DNA of 64,000 nt. Source: JANQOH01 sp965201155. GTDB taxonomy: Bacteria > Pseudomonadota > Alphaproteobacteria > UBA7887. Numbering within the stretch: the first letter of the stretch is position 1; every line of letters begins with the position of its first letter. The position numbers were made by a program, and so were the translations under genes. The stretch covers positions 124,001 to 188,000 of the forward strand of contig OZ241752.1 of assembly GCA_965201155.1 (NCBI GenBank). The letters are read 5' to 3'. Positions 35,057 through 43,468 of this stretch are shown piece after piece. Below the pieces are notes generated by a model, which saw nothing but the letters and a program-made list of their open reading frames with translations, searched no databases and was not told the origin of the DNA.

Positions 35057-35854
35057 TCAATGATGCACCAGCCGCGCCTCGGTGAACCCCACCGCGCGCA
35101 GGCCGGAAAGCACAGTGTGCACTTCCGCCGTTGACCAGAGCGGCCCGGCGCGCACCCGGTGCAGCAGCCCGTTCTGCGTCTGCAGCGGCGTGACGGTAAA
35201 CGCGGCCACGCGCCGCAGATCGGCGCTCAACCGATAGGCGTTTTCAGGGATTGCGAAACTGCCGGCTTGCACGAACAGCCTGCGCGGGCGAGGCTTGTCA
35301 GAGGCGGCAGCAGCGGTGGTCGCCGCCGAAGGCTCGTCAGCCGGGCGGACGCGTTTGGCCTTGGGCACGGCAGGTGTTTTTGCAGCCGCGAATGCCGGGC
35401 TGTCCAGCACTTCCACGCGTACCCGGGCGGTTCCCTTGTTCATGAAGCCAAGTTCGCGCGCCGCGCGCCGCGATACGTCGATGATCCGATCGCCGACGAA
35501 AGGCCCGCGGTCATTCACGCGCAGAATGAGTTCCTTGTCGTTCTCAAGACTGGTGACGCGCACCCGGCTTGGCATGGGCAACGTCTTGTGCGCGGCGGTA
35601 AGCGCTTCCATGTCGTAGGTCTCGCCGTTGGCGGTCGCCTTGCCGTGGAATTGTTTGCCATACCACGAGGCTATGCCGGTTTCGTCATATTCAGGATCGA
35701 CTTTCGGAACATATCTGACGCCATCGATGAGATACGGGTTGCCAACCTTGAAACCGGCGCCGTCCGGGGTTGGCGGAACCAGATCGCCGTCCGATGAGCA
35801 GGCTCCCAAGCCCAGGGCGATCGCTGCAAACAACAGTGGTGTTACACGGTACAT
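35057..35854 (-). CDS. rlpA: RlpA-family septal ring lytic transglycosylase / SPOR lipoprotein
   Basis: Outer-membrane lipoprotein that cleaves denuded glycan strands at the division site. The 265-aa product has a lipobox (LGLGACSS, Cys near residue 18). The double-psi beta-barrel follows, with GIASWYGKQFHGKATANGE and the catalytic aspartate region in RVNDRGPFVGDRIIDVSRRAARELGF. A linker rich in Ala/Pro/Lys leads to a C-terminal SPOR domain (RLFVQAGSFAIPENAYRL to the end) that binds septal peptidoglycan. ATG 35854 gives a clean lipoprotein signal. It follows the MltB-type gene after 11 bases. Confidence 0.93.
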   Translation of the reverse strand: MYRVTPLLFAAIALGLGACSSDGDLVPPTPDGAGFKVGNPYLIDGVRYVPKVDPEYDETGIASWYGKQFHGKATANGETYDMEALTAAHKTLPMPSRVRVTSLENDKELILRVNDRGPFVGDRIIDVSRRAARELGFMNKGTARVRVEVLDSPAFAAAKTPAVPKAKRVRPADEPSAATTAAAASDKPRPRRLFVQAGSFAIPENAYRLSADLRRVAAFTVTPLQTQNGLLHRVRAGPLWSTAEVHTVLSGLRAVGFTEARLVHH

Positions 35855-35865
35855 GGACAAACCAA

Positions 35866-36840
35866 TTAGAGTGCGGTCATGTGATCGGCAAGACGTCCCA
35901 CCGCAAGCGCAAAACTGGTGGAACGGTTCCATTTCATGGTGGTGCGAAAATTGTCGTAAACCATCCATGCGCCGGTGCCGGGTCCGTCCGGCTGAATGAT
36001 CGACGCACGCAATTGACGGGTCGGCAGGTCAGTCCCGTCAGAGCGGCGAACCCCGCGCTTTTGCCATTCGCCGATCCGTTTCACCGTACCGAGGCCGATC
36101 AGATTCCGGTTGAAACCGGCAGGCAAGCGAACCTCCCTGCCCCAGGTCTGGTCATCGCGCCAGCCGGCGCGCGCCAGATAGTTGGCGATCGAGGCGAACA
36201 CATCGGGCAGTGTTTGCCAGATATCACGCCGTCCGTCGCCGTTATGGTCCACAGCATAGGCCAGAAAGCTCGTCGGCATGAACTGGCTTTGCCCCATGGC
36301 GCCGGCCCATGATCCGTTCATGCCGTCGGGCGCAACATGCCCCTCGTCGAGGATTCGCAGCGCCGCCAGAAGCTCGCGGCGGAAGAAGCTGGAGCGCCGC
36401 CCGTCATGGGCGAGCGTCGCCAGCGCCTGTATGACGCTGTGATTGCCGGTATAGCCGCCGTAATTTGTCTCGATTCCCCATAAGGCGACGATGAAGCGGG
36501 GCTGGACGCCATAGCGCGCGGCTACTTCCTCCAGCATTACGCGGTGACGCACCAGCCGTTCGCGCGCACCATGCACCCGGGTGGGCGATACGACACGCCG
36601 CAGATATTCCTGCGCCGTGAGACGGCCCTCGGCCTGCCGGCGATCGAGTTCGATGACGCGCGGCGACGGCTTGAGGCCGGTGAGCGCCGCATCCAGCACT
36701 GCGCCGCTGATACCTGCGGCCTCTGCTTCCGCGCGCAGCCCGGCCATCCAGGAGTCGAAAGCAGGGTCCGCAGCCGCGCCGCAAGAAATAGCGAGAAAAG
36801 CTGAAAGCGCAATGTACCGTCGAAGCGAAAGACGGCGCAT
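35866..36840 (-). CDS. Lytic murein transglycosylase (MltB family)
   Basis: Periplasmic lytic transglycosylase, 324 aa, with a signal peptide (basic MRRLSLRRY then a hydrophobic core ending near AISCGAAADP). The SLT_2/MltB fold shows the catalytic glutamate in VALWGIETNYGGYTGNHSVIQALATLAHDGRRSSFF, then GAMGQSQFMPTSFLAYAVDHNGDGRRDIW, both diagnostic. ATG 36840 has GAGGTG just upstream. It is the first gene of the cell-wall and replication run. It is divergent from the enolase-superfamily gene, with 164 bases shared between them. Confidence 0.93.
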   Translation of the reverse strand: MRRLSLRRYIALSAFLAISCGAAADPAFDSWMAGLRAEAEAAGISGAVLDAALTGLKPSPRVIELDRRQAEGRLTAQEYLRRVVSPTRVHGARERLVRHRVMLEEVAARYGVQPRFIVALWGIETNYGGYTGNHSVIQALATLAHDGRRSSFFRRELLAALRILDEGHVAPDGMNGSWAGAMGQSQFMPTSFLAYAVDHNGDGRRDIWQTLPDVFASIANYLARAGWRDDQTWGREVRLPAGFNRNLIGLGTVKRIGEWQKRGVRRSDGTDLPTRQLRASIIQPDGPGTGAWMVYDNFRTTMKWNRSTSFALAVGRLADHMTAL

Positions 36841-37004
36841 GGACACCTCTTGGTTGCCGACAGCGTGTGAGCCCCCACAATCCACCCTGTGTTTGCCATA
36901 GTCTGCAGGGCAGCACAAGCCGTTTTCGCGCCGGCGGTCGGAAAGCGTATCATGACCCCGTCAGGGCGCCCTGCCGCCCGCCGCGGCGTGCGAAGGAGAA
37001 CAAC

Positions 37005-38213
37005 ATGAAGATCACTGCCATCGAGGACCTGCATTGCGACGCCGGATGGCGCGTCTTTTCCTTTCTCAAAGTCACTACCGATGAAGGGGTTACCGGCTAT
37101 TCCGAATATAATGAGAGCTATGGCAGCCGCGGCCTGACTGCGGTAATTCAGGGACTGGCGGAGGGCTTGATCGGCGTTGACCCGCGCCCGATCGAGCATA
37201 TTGTAGCCCGGCTGTATGCGCGCACCCGCCAAGCGCCCGGCGGGATGCTCCAGCAAGCCATCGGTGCGCTGGAAAACGCCTTGCTCGACGTCAAGGCCAA
37301 GGCGCTCGGCATTCCGGTCCATGCGCTGTTCGGCGGCCCGACGCGCCAGAAGATGCGTCTGTACTGGTCGCATTGCGGCACCTACCGCCTGCACCGGGCC
37401 AAGGAAATGGGGGTGCCGCCGATCACCGACCTTGATGACCTCGCGGCGCTGGGTCGGGAAGTTCGTGAGCGCGGCTTTACCGGTTTGAAAACCAATATTT
37501 TCCTGTTCGACACCGACCCGCCGTCGCTCTATATGCCGGGCTTCAGCGACGGGGTCGACCTTAACCCGTCAGGCCGCGTGATCGGCGCGCTGCGCGATCA
37601 GATCGCCGCGCTGCGCGACGGCGCGGGCGAGGACATGGATATTCTCCTCGACCTGAATTTCAATTTCCGTACCGAAGGATATCTGAAGGTCGCGCGGGCA
37701 CTCGATGATCTCGGCCTGATGTGGTTCGAGATCGACTCCTATGACGCTCCGGCACTGCGCCAGATTCGCGATGCGGTGCAAACGCCCGTCGCGAGCTGTG
37801 AGTCGCTGTTCACGCGGCGCCAGTTCCGCCCGTTCTTCGAGCACCACGCCATGGACGTAGCGATTGTCGACATTCCCTGGAATGGGCTGGCTGAAGGCGT
37901 GAAAATTGCCCACATGGCCGAGGCGTACGAAACCAATGTGGCGCCGCACAATTTCTACGGTCACCTGTCAACCCTGATGAGCGCGCATTTTTGCGCCGCG
38001 CTGCCCAATGTTCGTATCATGGAGATCGACATTGACGATGTGCCGTGGAAGGATGATCTCGTGACCAATCCTCCCGTCATCGAAGACGGTTATCTGGTGA
38101 TTCCCGAGGCGCCGGGCTGGGGCGCCGATGTGAACGAGGAAGCACTGCGCGCGCATCCGCCCGTCAATTGGGGCGGCTTGCGTCCCGATCTCAAAAGGGG
38201 ATTGCGCTCATGA
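37005..38213 (+). CDS. Enolase-superfamily dehydratase/racemase (mandelate racemase-muconate lactonizing type)
   Basis: A 402-aa enolase-superfamily enzyme. The N-terminal capping domain is followed by the barrel with lysine in GLKTNIFLF, metal ligands in DILLDLNFN (Asp), MWFEIDSYD (Glu) and CESLFTRR (Glu), and the histidine in VAPHNFYGHLST at the seventh strand. These suit mandelate-racemase or sugar-acid dehydratase subgroups; the substrate is unknown. The ATG has AGGAGAA upstream. Its stop overlaps the start of the metallo-beta-lactamase gene (ATGA), so they are coupled. The DehI-like gene follows, suggesting a small-acid pathway (inference). Confidence 0.85.
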   Translation: MKITAIEDLHCDAGWRVFSFLKVTTDEGVTGYSEYNESYGSRGLTAVIQGLAEGLIGVDPRPIEHIVARLYARTRQAPGGMLQQAIGALENALLDVKAKALGIPVHALFGGPTRQKMRLYWSHCGTYRLHRAKEMGVPPITDLDDLAALGREVRERGFTGLKTNIFLFDTDPPSLYMPGFSDGVDLNPSGRVIGALRDQIAALRDGAGEDMDILLDLNFNFRTEGYLKVARALDDLGLMWFEIDSYDAPALRQIRDAVQTPVASCESLFTRRQFRPFFEHHAMDVAIVDIPWNGLAEGVKIAHMAEAYETNVAPHNFYGHLSTLMSAHFCAALPNVRIMEIDIDDVPWKDDLVTNPPVIEDGYLVIPEAPGWGADVNEEALRAHPPVNWGGLRPDLKRGLRS

Positions 38214-39076
38214 CCGGCCGTCTTGCCGCAGCGCTCGTGACAGGCGCGGTGAGCGCAGCGCTGTTGCTGGCGGCGCCCGCCGCGGCTCACCAGGAGCCGG
38301 TGCGGGCGATTACTCACATTGCTGGCGACGTGTACCGCTTCCAGAACAATTTCCACTACTCGGTGTTCATGGTGACGCCGGAGGGCGTAGTCGCTACTGA
38401 CCCGATCAATGCCGATGCCGCGCGCTGGCTCGAAGACGAAATCAGGTCACAGTTCGGAGCCGAGATTCGCTATCTCATCTACAGCCACGACCACGCAGAC
38501 CATATTGCCGGCGGCGAGGTATTTGCCGATACCGCCGTAGTCGTCGCTCATGAACGCGCGAAGGCGCATATTGTCAGCGAGGGGCGGCCCACCGCCGTGC
38601 CCGATATCACCTTCAGCGACCAGCTTTCGCTGTCCTTCGGCGGCAAGATAGTGGAACTCATGCATCTGGGGCGCAATCACGGAGACAGCCTGATCGTCAT
38701 GCTGTTCCCCGATGAACGTGTCCTGTTCGCGGTGGACATCGTAGCGGTGAACCGGCTGCCGTTCCGCGACATGCGTAACAACTTTATCGAGGACTGGATC
38801 ACTGCGCTGGAGGAGATGGAGCGGCTGGATTTCGATATTCTCGCGCCCGGACACGGGCCGCTGGGAACCCGCGCCGATATCGCGCCGCACCGTGAGTATC
38901 TGGAACGCCTGTCGGCGCAGATACTGGCGGGAATGCGCGCCGGCGAGTCACTCGAGGCCATGAAGGCGAGCGTAACCCTGGACGAATACCGCGAATGGGG
39001 CGGATACGATATGTGGCGTGAGCTCAATATCGAAGGCATGCATCGCTGGCTCGGCCTTTCCCGCCGCGGGAATTAG
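38210..39076 (+). CDS. Periplasmic MBL-fold metallohydrolase
   Basis: A 288-aa metallo-beta-lactamase-fold protein with a cleavable signal peptide (hydrophobic residues 5-24, AAPAAA). The zinc motif HDHADH (about residues 93-98), a further histidine in GRNHGDS, an aspartate in FAVDIVAV and the terminal APGHGPLG histidine complete the active-site set. Such proteins include quinoprotein relay hydrolases, lactonases and beta-lactamases; nothing singles one out. It is coupled to the enolase-superfamily gene by a four-base overlap and is 105 bases ahead of the DehI-like gene. A hairpin with little T-run lies at 39091-39106. Confidence 0.85.
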   Translation: MTGRLAAALVTGAVSAALLLAAPAAAHQEPVRAITHIAGDVYRFQNNFHYSVFMVTPEGVVATDPINADAARWLEDEIRSQFGAEIRYLIYSHDHADHIAGGEVFADTAVVVAHERAKAHIVSEGRPTAVPDITFSDQLSLSFGGKIVELMHLGRNHGDSLIVMLFPDERVLFAVDIVAVNRLPFRDMRNNFIEDWITALEEMERLDFDILAPGHGPLGTRADIAPHREYLERLSAQILAGMRAGESLEAMKASVTLDEYREWGGYDMWRELNIEGMHRWLGLSRRGN

Positions 39077-39181
39077 CCGCGTCGTTCGAACCGTGGAACT
39101 TCACGGCCAGCGGCGTTATCTACGTCGGGGGCGCCTTCTTGCGGTGCTCCCTCAAACCCGGACAGCGAACAGGACCGAACC

Positions 39182-40036
39182 ATGAGCGACTATCTGGCGG
39201 AAATCGGCGAAGCTCAGGCGAGCGGCAAGACGGCCAAACTGTACGACGATATTCGCCGGCAGATGGGTGTCGGCATGGTCAATCTGATCTACCGCCACAT
39301 GGCCGCTCGCCCGGGGGTGCTGCCCTGGGCGTGGGGCGCACTGCGCCCGCTGTTTGCCGGCGGCGCCATCGCCGCTGAAATGGGCGCACTTAACCTCGAC
39401 GACGACTTTCCGGCGGTGTCGGCCGTACCGCGACCGGCTTGGTTCGCGGCCGGATTGAACGACCACAGCCTGCGCACGGTGCGTATGATCCTCGACGATT
39501 ACAACCGGGGCAACCTGTCCAACCTGCTGGCCATCGGGGCATTGGCAAGGTTTTTGGCGGATGACGCCCCGGCACGCGCGCCCCGGGAGGAAGATGCGTC
39601 TGCCGCCCCCCCTCCCCCGATGAGACTGCCGCCGATCCGCAGTATGGACGAGGTCGACGACAGTACCGCCGCCCTGATCCGCCTGTTGAGCGCGCCGCTG
39701 GCGCCCGCCGGCACGCGAATGATTCCGAGCCTCTACCGGCATCTGGCGCCGTGGCCTGCGTGGCTGGCCATGGCCGCCGCGGCGGCGCTGACGCCGGATG
39801 TTCTCGCCGGCGCGCCGGAACAAGGCCGCCGCCTGCATGACCGTGCCGGCGCGTCCATTGACAAGCTGGCGCAGGCCATGGCGCCGGTTTCGGGCAACGC
39901 CACCCCCGCGGCTGAAGACCTTGCGGCGATCACGGCGCTGACCGGCGATTTCGCCGCCGGACCCATTGCCGGCATGGTGGTGCTCGGCCGCCGCATGCGG
40001 GCTACCTTGCCCGAAATCCCCCGGCACCAGCCCTGA
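39182..40036 (+). CDS. DehI (halocarboxylic acid dehalogenase) family protein, likely altered active site
   Basis: I place this 284-aa protein in the DehI group I dehalogenase family from the repeated pattern IYRHMAARPGVLPWAWGAL and LYRHLAPWPAWLAM, and the VRMILDDYNRGNLSNLLAIGALA segment, which resembles DehI's conserved middle. The two halves repeat the same helical fold. The proposed catalytic aspartate of DehI seems to be Ser here (codon 39728-39730) by my unaided alignment, so haloacid dehalogenation should not be assumed. Between the halves is an Ala/Pro-rich linker (APREEDASAAPPPPMRL). It is probably in the same transcript as the enolase-superfamily and MBL genes. Confidence 0.6.
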   Translation: MSDYLAEIGEAQASGKTAKLYDDIRRQMGVGMVNLIYRHMAARPGVLPWAWGALRPLFAGGAIAAEMGALNLDDDFPAVSAVPRPAWFAAGLNDHSLRTVRMILDDYNRGNLSNLLAIGALARFLADDAPARAPREEDASAAPPPPMRLPPIRSMDEVDDSTAALIRLLSAPLAPAGTRMIPSLYRHLAPWPAWLAMAAAAALTPDVLAGAPEQGRRLHDRAGASIDKLAQAMAPVSGNATPAAEDLAAITALTGDFAAGPIAGMVVLGRRMRATLPEIPRHQP

Positions 40037-40043
40037 TCCCTGT

Positions 40044-40062
40044 TGCGGAGAGCGCTTCCGCA
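40044..40062. terminator. Hairpin after the DehI-like gene
   Basis: TGCGGA and TCCGCA form a six-base stem around a short loop that can pair further (AG/CT). It lies eight bases after the stop and could end transcription of the enolase-MBL-DehI block. The lack of a T-run makes it uncertain. Confidence 0.3.
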
Positions 40063-40130
40063 CTCGCGGCGGGGCGCTGATCTGCTTCATTATCCTTGCA
40101 TTTCCGGCATGACATTCCACGTTTACAAGG

Positions 40131-41482
40131 ACGATACCGCGTAACAGGCTGCGGGTGGTTCTTGCTCGGCTGAAGCAATTCCCGGCGGTGGCTCTGCTCG
40201 GACCCCGTCAGGTTGGCAAAACCACGCTCGCCGAGCACATCGCCGAAGAGCGGGCAAGCATCTATCTCGATCTTGAATGCGCCGCCGACCGGGAGAAGCT
40301 CGGCGATGCTGCTCTTTATCTGTCGGTGCGTGAAGACAAGCTGGTGATTCTGGATGATGTCCAGAGAGCACCAGAACTGTTCCAGGCGCTTCGCGGCATT
40401 CTTGACCGCGGTCGACACCGCAATATTCGAGCCTGCCGTTTCCTGATACTGGGTTCGGCGTCGAATGATCTGCTCAGGCAGTCCAGTGAATCCCTGACCG
40501 GGCGCATCGCTAATGTCGAGTTGGAACCCCTGAACGCTCTCGAAATGAATGACGGGGCGCGTGAGAGACTTTGGGTGCGGGGCGGCTTTCCCGACAGTTT
40601 TCTTGCACAAAGTGACGGTGCAAGCGCGATCTGGCGCGAGAATTCATTTGTACCTATCTGAAACGGGACATTCCGCAACTTGGTCCGCGCATTTCGGCAC
40701 AGGTCCTGCGCCGGCTCTGGACGATGCCGGCGCATGGCCAGGGCGGCTTGCTGAATGCGGCACGGCTCGCGCGCAGCCTAGACGTGGACGGCAAGACGGT
40801 TGCCCGCTATGTCGACTTGCTGTGTGATACCAGCGGTCACTGATTGTGACGGTTTTTCGCTTGCAGACGGCGTAGTTTTCGGCGCTATAGCGGAGCAGCC
40901 GGATGAGTCGACACCAACAGCAGTCGGTATGACCTGCTGCTGGTGCGGCGCCTGCCGACCTTTCACGCCAATTTCGGCAAGCGCCTTGTGAAATCTCCCA
41001 AGGTGTATTTGCGCGACAGCGGCATCCTTCACACGCTACTCGGCCTTGATGATCGGGAGGCTGTGCTGGGGCATCCTGTCGCCGGCGGCAGCTGGGAAGG
41101 ATTCGTACTGGAAAACCTGCTCGATACTGCGCCAGAGCGCGCGAATGCATGCTTTTTTCGAACATCGGGCGGCGCCGAAATCGACCTGGTGCTGGAGATG
41201 CCGGGCGGAGCGTTATGGGCAGTCGAGATCAAGCTCAGTCTGGCGCCGAAGCTTGACAGGGGGTTCCACCACGCGAGAGCAGACCTTCGCCCGGAGCGCT
41301 CCTATATTGTACATGCGGGCCCGAACCGCTATCCGAAGGGCGAAGGGATTGAAGCCATCGGCATCAGGCAAATGACAACCATTCTCGCAGCGGCAAGAAC
41401 TGCTTCCCGGGATATATGGTACCACCCGTGGCAATACCGTCTTCCACGGTGTTTCCCTGATTTCGGGCCGTATCGAGCATGA
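40131..41482 (+). pseudogene. Broken AAA ATPase with C-terminal DUF4143 (nuclease-like) domain
   Basis: The intact family is about 380-430 aa: an N-terminal AAA P-loop domain and a C-terminal DUF4143 domain, found in many accessory regions. Here the ATPase part (P-loop GPRQVGKTT; LVILDDVQRAPELFQALRGILD) is in one frame, and SAQVLRRLWTM and later parts are in another. A one-base deletion at about 40641-40642 breaks ENSFVPI away from F(I/V)xTYLKRDIP. A 108-110-bp insertion (40824-40933) then adds three stops before DLLLVRRLPTFHANFGKRLVKSPKVYLRDSG. The likely start codon is ACG at 40131 (ACG ATA CCG in place of ATG-I-P). Only a GTG at 40155 is otherwise available. The gene is almost certainly non-functional. 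Bases 40063-40130 hold nothing else recognisable. Confidence 0.85.
40824..40933. mobile_element. Candidate 110-bp MITE-like insertion inside the DUF4143 pseudogene
   Basis: Judged against the intact family (YVDLL followed by a DLLLVRR-like segment), this is extra DNA. Its ends are near-inverted: GTGATACC at 40824-40831 and GGTATGAC at 40926-40933 (7 of 8 bases match in the inverted sense). Inside is a perfect hairpin GTCAC-TGATT-GTGAC at 40836-40850 followed by GGTTTTT. It keeps the reading frame but brings three stop codons. Flanking bases (TTGCTG left, CTGCTG right) could reflect a target duplication but are only a near match. No transposase is present here. Confidence 0.45.
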
Positions 41483-43407
41483 ACACGCGACTCTACCCAG
41501 GGGTTTATGAGGACTTGCTGACAGCCGGCCTAGAGGCGGGCATTGCAGCCCGCGAGAACGAGGGCTGGCAAGTGAATACCACCCCGGCCGACGTTACCCT
41601 CCGTCCGGAGTTTTTGGCTCGTCATATCCATGAATTGCTGCGCCGGGCGCTGGAAGGGATGGCGGGAGACGGCGATGAGTTGGCGGCGGCGCAAATCTCG
41701 CTGGTAAACCGGTTACTGGAGGTACTCCGCGACCATGGCGTACTCCCGGAGGAGCAAGTTTCGGAAACGTCGAGGCTGCTGCTTGAGGCCGTCGACAGGT
41801 CATCTGCGGCAGTAACAACACCTTCGCCCCGCCCAACACTCTCGTTCCGGCGCACCGCGCTCCTCGTCAATGGCCGTCGCGACGTACAAATTGCGAGCGA
41901 AATCGTGAGGGAAATTCCGAGTGCAGACAGGATCGACCTTCTTTGCGCGTTCGTTCGGTATTCGGGATTGCGTCTGTTTCTGCGGGAACTGGCAGAAAGG
42001 GTGGAGAGCGGTGCGCAGATAAGGGCAATCGCGAGCGTTTATACGGGCTCAACTGAACGCCGCGCTCTCGACGCGCTCGTCAAGCTCGGGGCGCAGGTGA
42101 AAGTCTCCTACGATGTGGCGCGAACCCGGCTTCATGCCAAGGCATGGTTATTCCATCGTAATGGCGGTTTGCACACCGCATATATCGGCTCGTCGAATCT
42201 CACCTACACCGCGCAAGTGGACGGGCTGGAATGGAATGTTCGCGTAAGTGCGACAGAGAATCCGGAGATTATCGATCGCTTTGCGGCCACTTTCGAACAA
42301 TACTGGCAGGAATCTGAATTTGAGGCATATGAACCCAGCAAGGATGCCGGGCGACTCGACCGGGCATTGTCCCAGCAGAGCGGCAGTGCAGCGGGTGATG
42401 AATCTGCCCTGTCGTTGTTGGTCGATGTCGCGCCGAAACCACATCAGGCGGTAGCGCTGGAAGCGTTGGAGGCGGAGCGCCAACGCGGGCATTACCGCAA
42501 TCTGGTTGTTGCGGCAACGGGTACGGGGAAAACGTGGATCGCGGCATTCGACTTCAAGCGTCTGCGTGAACAAGGCGGTATCCACTCCCTGCTCTTTGTT
42601 GCGCACCGAGAGGAAATTCTTCGCTAGAGCCGCCAGGTTTTTCAACTTGTGCTCGGCGATACCGCGTTCGGGGAACTGTTGGTGGGCGGCCAGCGCCCAC
42701 GGTCAGGCCGGCATGTTTTCGCCTCGGTACAATCACTCGTACACCGCGTCGACACTATCGATCCCAACGGCTTTGACGTGGTGATTGTGGATGAGTTTCA
42801 CCATGCGGCGGCAGTAAGTTACGAAAGGCTGTTGTTGCGGATTTCCCCAAAAATACTCCTTGGCCTCACGGCTACACCTGAGCGCGCAGATGGCAAGTCG
42901 GTGCTCGACTGGTTTGACGGGCGTATCGCCTATGAGTCTCGCCTGTGGGACGCGCTCGACCAGGGATTACTGTGTCCGTTCCATTATTTTGGCATCAACG
43001 ATCCCGCGAGTCTGGAGGCAGTGAGTTTTCGACGCGGGCGTTATGTGCCGAGGGAACTGGACAATCTGTTCACGGGCGATCACGTCCGGGCCAACCGAAT
43101 TCGCCAGGCGGTATCGGAGTGGGTGACGGATCCGAGACGCATGCGAGCACTGGGGTTCTGCGCTGGCGTCAATCATGCGCACTTCATGGCACATGATTTC
43201 TCGGTCCATGGCCTGCCATCGGTCGCGCTTGACGCCAAAACTCCGGGTGATGAACGCCGCACGGCGCTTGTGAAATTGCGGCAGGGAAAAATTCGCGCGA
43301 TCTTCACTGTGGACCTGTTCAATGAAGGCGTTGATCTGCCCGAAGTTGATACTGTGCTCTTACTGCGACCGACTGAAAGCGCAACGGTGTTTCTGCGTTG
43401 CAGGTGA
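41479..43407 (+). pseudogene. Broken PLD-domain SF2 DEAD/DEAH helicase (DUF3427-type)
   Basis: The frame begins at ATG 41479, overlapping the ATPase remnant's stop (ATGA). The first part is a phospholipase D-like domain with HAKAWLFHRNGGLHTAYIGSSNLT (HxK, near residues 218-240). The helicase P-loop AATGTGKT follows, with an amber TAG at 42625-42627 replacing what is Gln in relatives (ILR-x-SRQVFQ). Beyond the stop the same frame continues: DEFHHAAA (Walker B), LTATPERADG, VSFRRGRYVPRELDN and DLFNEGVDLPEVDTVLLLRPTESATVFL. It then loses family similarity after about 43392, where the RQ/GR motif VI would be. The product is thus both interrupted and truncated; the intact family is about 1000 aa. 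Confidence 0.85.
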
Positions 43408-43468
43408 TCATCTTTGGCGTGGGACCGGACTTCGGGTTGGTGGTGGTTGTTCGACCTATTGACGGGGT

